This document shows positions 23,457-24,075 of a stretch of 24,075 nt of DNA, in pieces. Where the stretch lies: the NCBI GenBank assembly GCA_963553325.1, contig CAUVOF010000024.1, positions 1 to 24,075 on the forward strand, written 5' to 3'. The position numbers were made by a program, and so were the translations under genes. Below the pieces are notes generated by a model. It was not told where the DNA came from, ran no database searches, and was given only the letters and a program-made list of their open reading frames with translations. This stretch comes from Cardiobacterium sp963553325 (lineage in GTDB: Bacteria; Pseudomonadota; Gammaproteobacteria; Cardiobacteriales; Cardiobacteriaceae). Position 1 is the stretch's first letter; each line of letters begins with the position of its first letter.

Positions 23457-23480
23457 TCCCGCGACAGCAAAAGGACACAC

Positions 23481-24075
23481 ATGACTGCCTCCATTACTAT
23501 TCTCCGCCTCGGCGCGCCCTGCGCGGAAACCTGCGCCCGCCTTGGCGGTTACGAAGACTGGATCGCACAGAACCTCACTACCGCGACCCGCAGTATCGAC
23601 ATCATCGGGGGCGAAGCACCGCCCGCGCACGCAGACTGCCGCGGCGTCATCCTTACCGGCTCGGCACATTCCGTGAACGAACGCCAGCCCTGGAGCGAAG
23701 CGCTGCGCCCGTGGCTGCAAGAGGCGGTCGCGCGTGAACTGCCCGTTTTTGCCACCTGCTACGGCCACCAACTCCTTGCCGATGCCCTCGGCGGCACCGT
23801 CGGCGTGAACCCCAACGGCATGGAAATCGGCAACATCACCCTCAATCGCCTGCCTGCCTGCGACGACGACCCGCTCTTTGCGCCGTTGCCCGCTACCTTC
23901 AGCGCCAACGCTTGGCACAGCGAAAGCGTCTTGCAGCTGCCGCCTGGTGCAGTGGCTCTCGTTGCCAACGCGCACGACCCGCACCACGCCTACCGTATTG
24001 GCAAAAACGCCTGGGGCGTACAATTCCACCCCGAATTTGCCCAAGAAGCCATGCGTGACATCATCGCGCAGAACC
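23481..24075 (+). CDS. Class I glutamine amidotransferase (GMP synthase-like), 3' end outside window
   Basis: 198 residues are visible and the frame is open at the window end. The nucleophile elbow ATCYGHQLLA places the catalytic Cys at residue 93, and QFHPEF supplies His183 and Glu185, completing the class I amidotransferase triad. GVILTGSAHSVNE is the usual oxyanion-side loop. Family members of this stand-alone type (about 230-240 residues, like the E. coli YfeJ group) resemble the glutaminase domain of GuaA but lack the synthetase domain. The acceptor substrate is unknown. The ATG at 23481 follows AAGGA (23471-23475) at 5 nt. The upstream terminator suggests it is not part of the dcw unit. 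Confidence 0.88.
   Translation, partial: MTASITILRLGAPCAETCARLGGYEDWIAQNLTTATRSIDIIGGEAPPAHADCRGVILTGSAHSVNERQPWSEALRPWLQEAVARELPVFATCYGHQLLADALGGTVGVNPNGMEIGNITLNRLPACDDDPLFAPLPATFSANAWHSESVLQLPPGAVALVANAHDPHHAYRIGKNAWGVQFHPEFAQEAMRDIIAQN

Overview
This window looks like a piece of a proteobacterial chromosome with fairly high GC. It is dominated by one complete division and cell wall (dcw) cluster in the gammaproteobacterial order: mraZ, rsmH, ftsL, ftsI, murE, murF, mraY, murD, ftsW, murG, murC, ddl, ftsQ, ftsA, ftsZ, lpxC. MurE carries the DNPR motif typical of meso-diaminopimelate addition, and lpxK, lpxC and hemF are present. The organism is therefore Gram-negative. The gene order fits Gammaproteobacteria best. 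A small high-GC host such as Cardiobacteriaceae is a guess from general impression, not something the sequence proves.

Layout. Positions 1-1282 hold the C-terminal part of a secreted PA14/RTX protein, closed by a strong terminator at 1304-1330. Next comes a same-strand run of a small membrane protein (1361), a LeuE-type exporter (1831), hemF (2495) and lpxK (3430). A 455-nt gene-free stretch follows (4420-4874). It contains a MITE-like inverted-repeat element whose left arm supplies the lpxK stop codon, then an AT-rich region with palindromes and a good sigma70-type promoter for mraZ. From 4875 to 23363 the dcw genes are packed tightly, mostly with ATGA overlaps or gaps under 30 nt. The one clear break is 243 nt between murF and mraY, filled with repeats. 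A hairpin terminator at 23424-23456 closes the cluster after lpxC. A class I glutamine amidotransferase gene (23481) then runs off the window end.

How the genes work together. MurC, MurD, MurE and MurF build UDP-MurNAc-pentapeptide, with Ddl supplying D-Ala-D-Ala. MraY and MurG make lipid I and lipid II. FtsW and FtsI polymerise and cross-link septal peptidoglycan. FtsL and FtsQ belong to the periplasmic control complex, and FtsA and FtsZ form the cytoplasmic ring. MraZ is the likely local regulator and RsmH methylates 16S rRNA. LpxK and LpxC flank the cluster and tie lipid A synthesis to it by position.

The most unusual items are: a roughly 230-residue Lys/Ala/Glu-rich low-complexity tail on FtsQ, which should lie in the periplasm; the Correia-like MITE fused to the end of lpxK; paired palindromic repeats between murF and mraY; a second dispersed repeat shared by the murF-mraY and post-lpxC gaps; and a Cys-containing insertion in FtsI. 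No defence system, CRISPR array, tRNA, rRNA or complete insertion sequence was seen.
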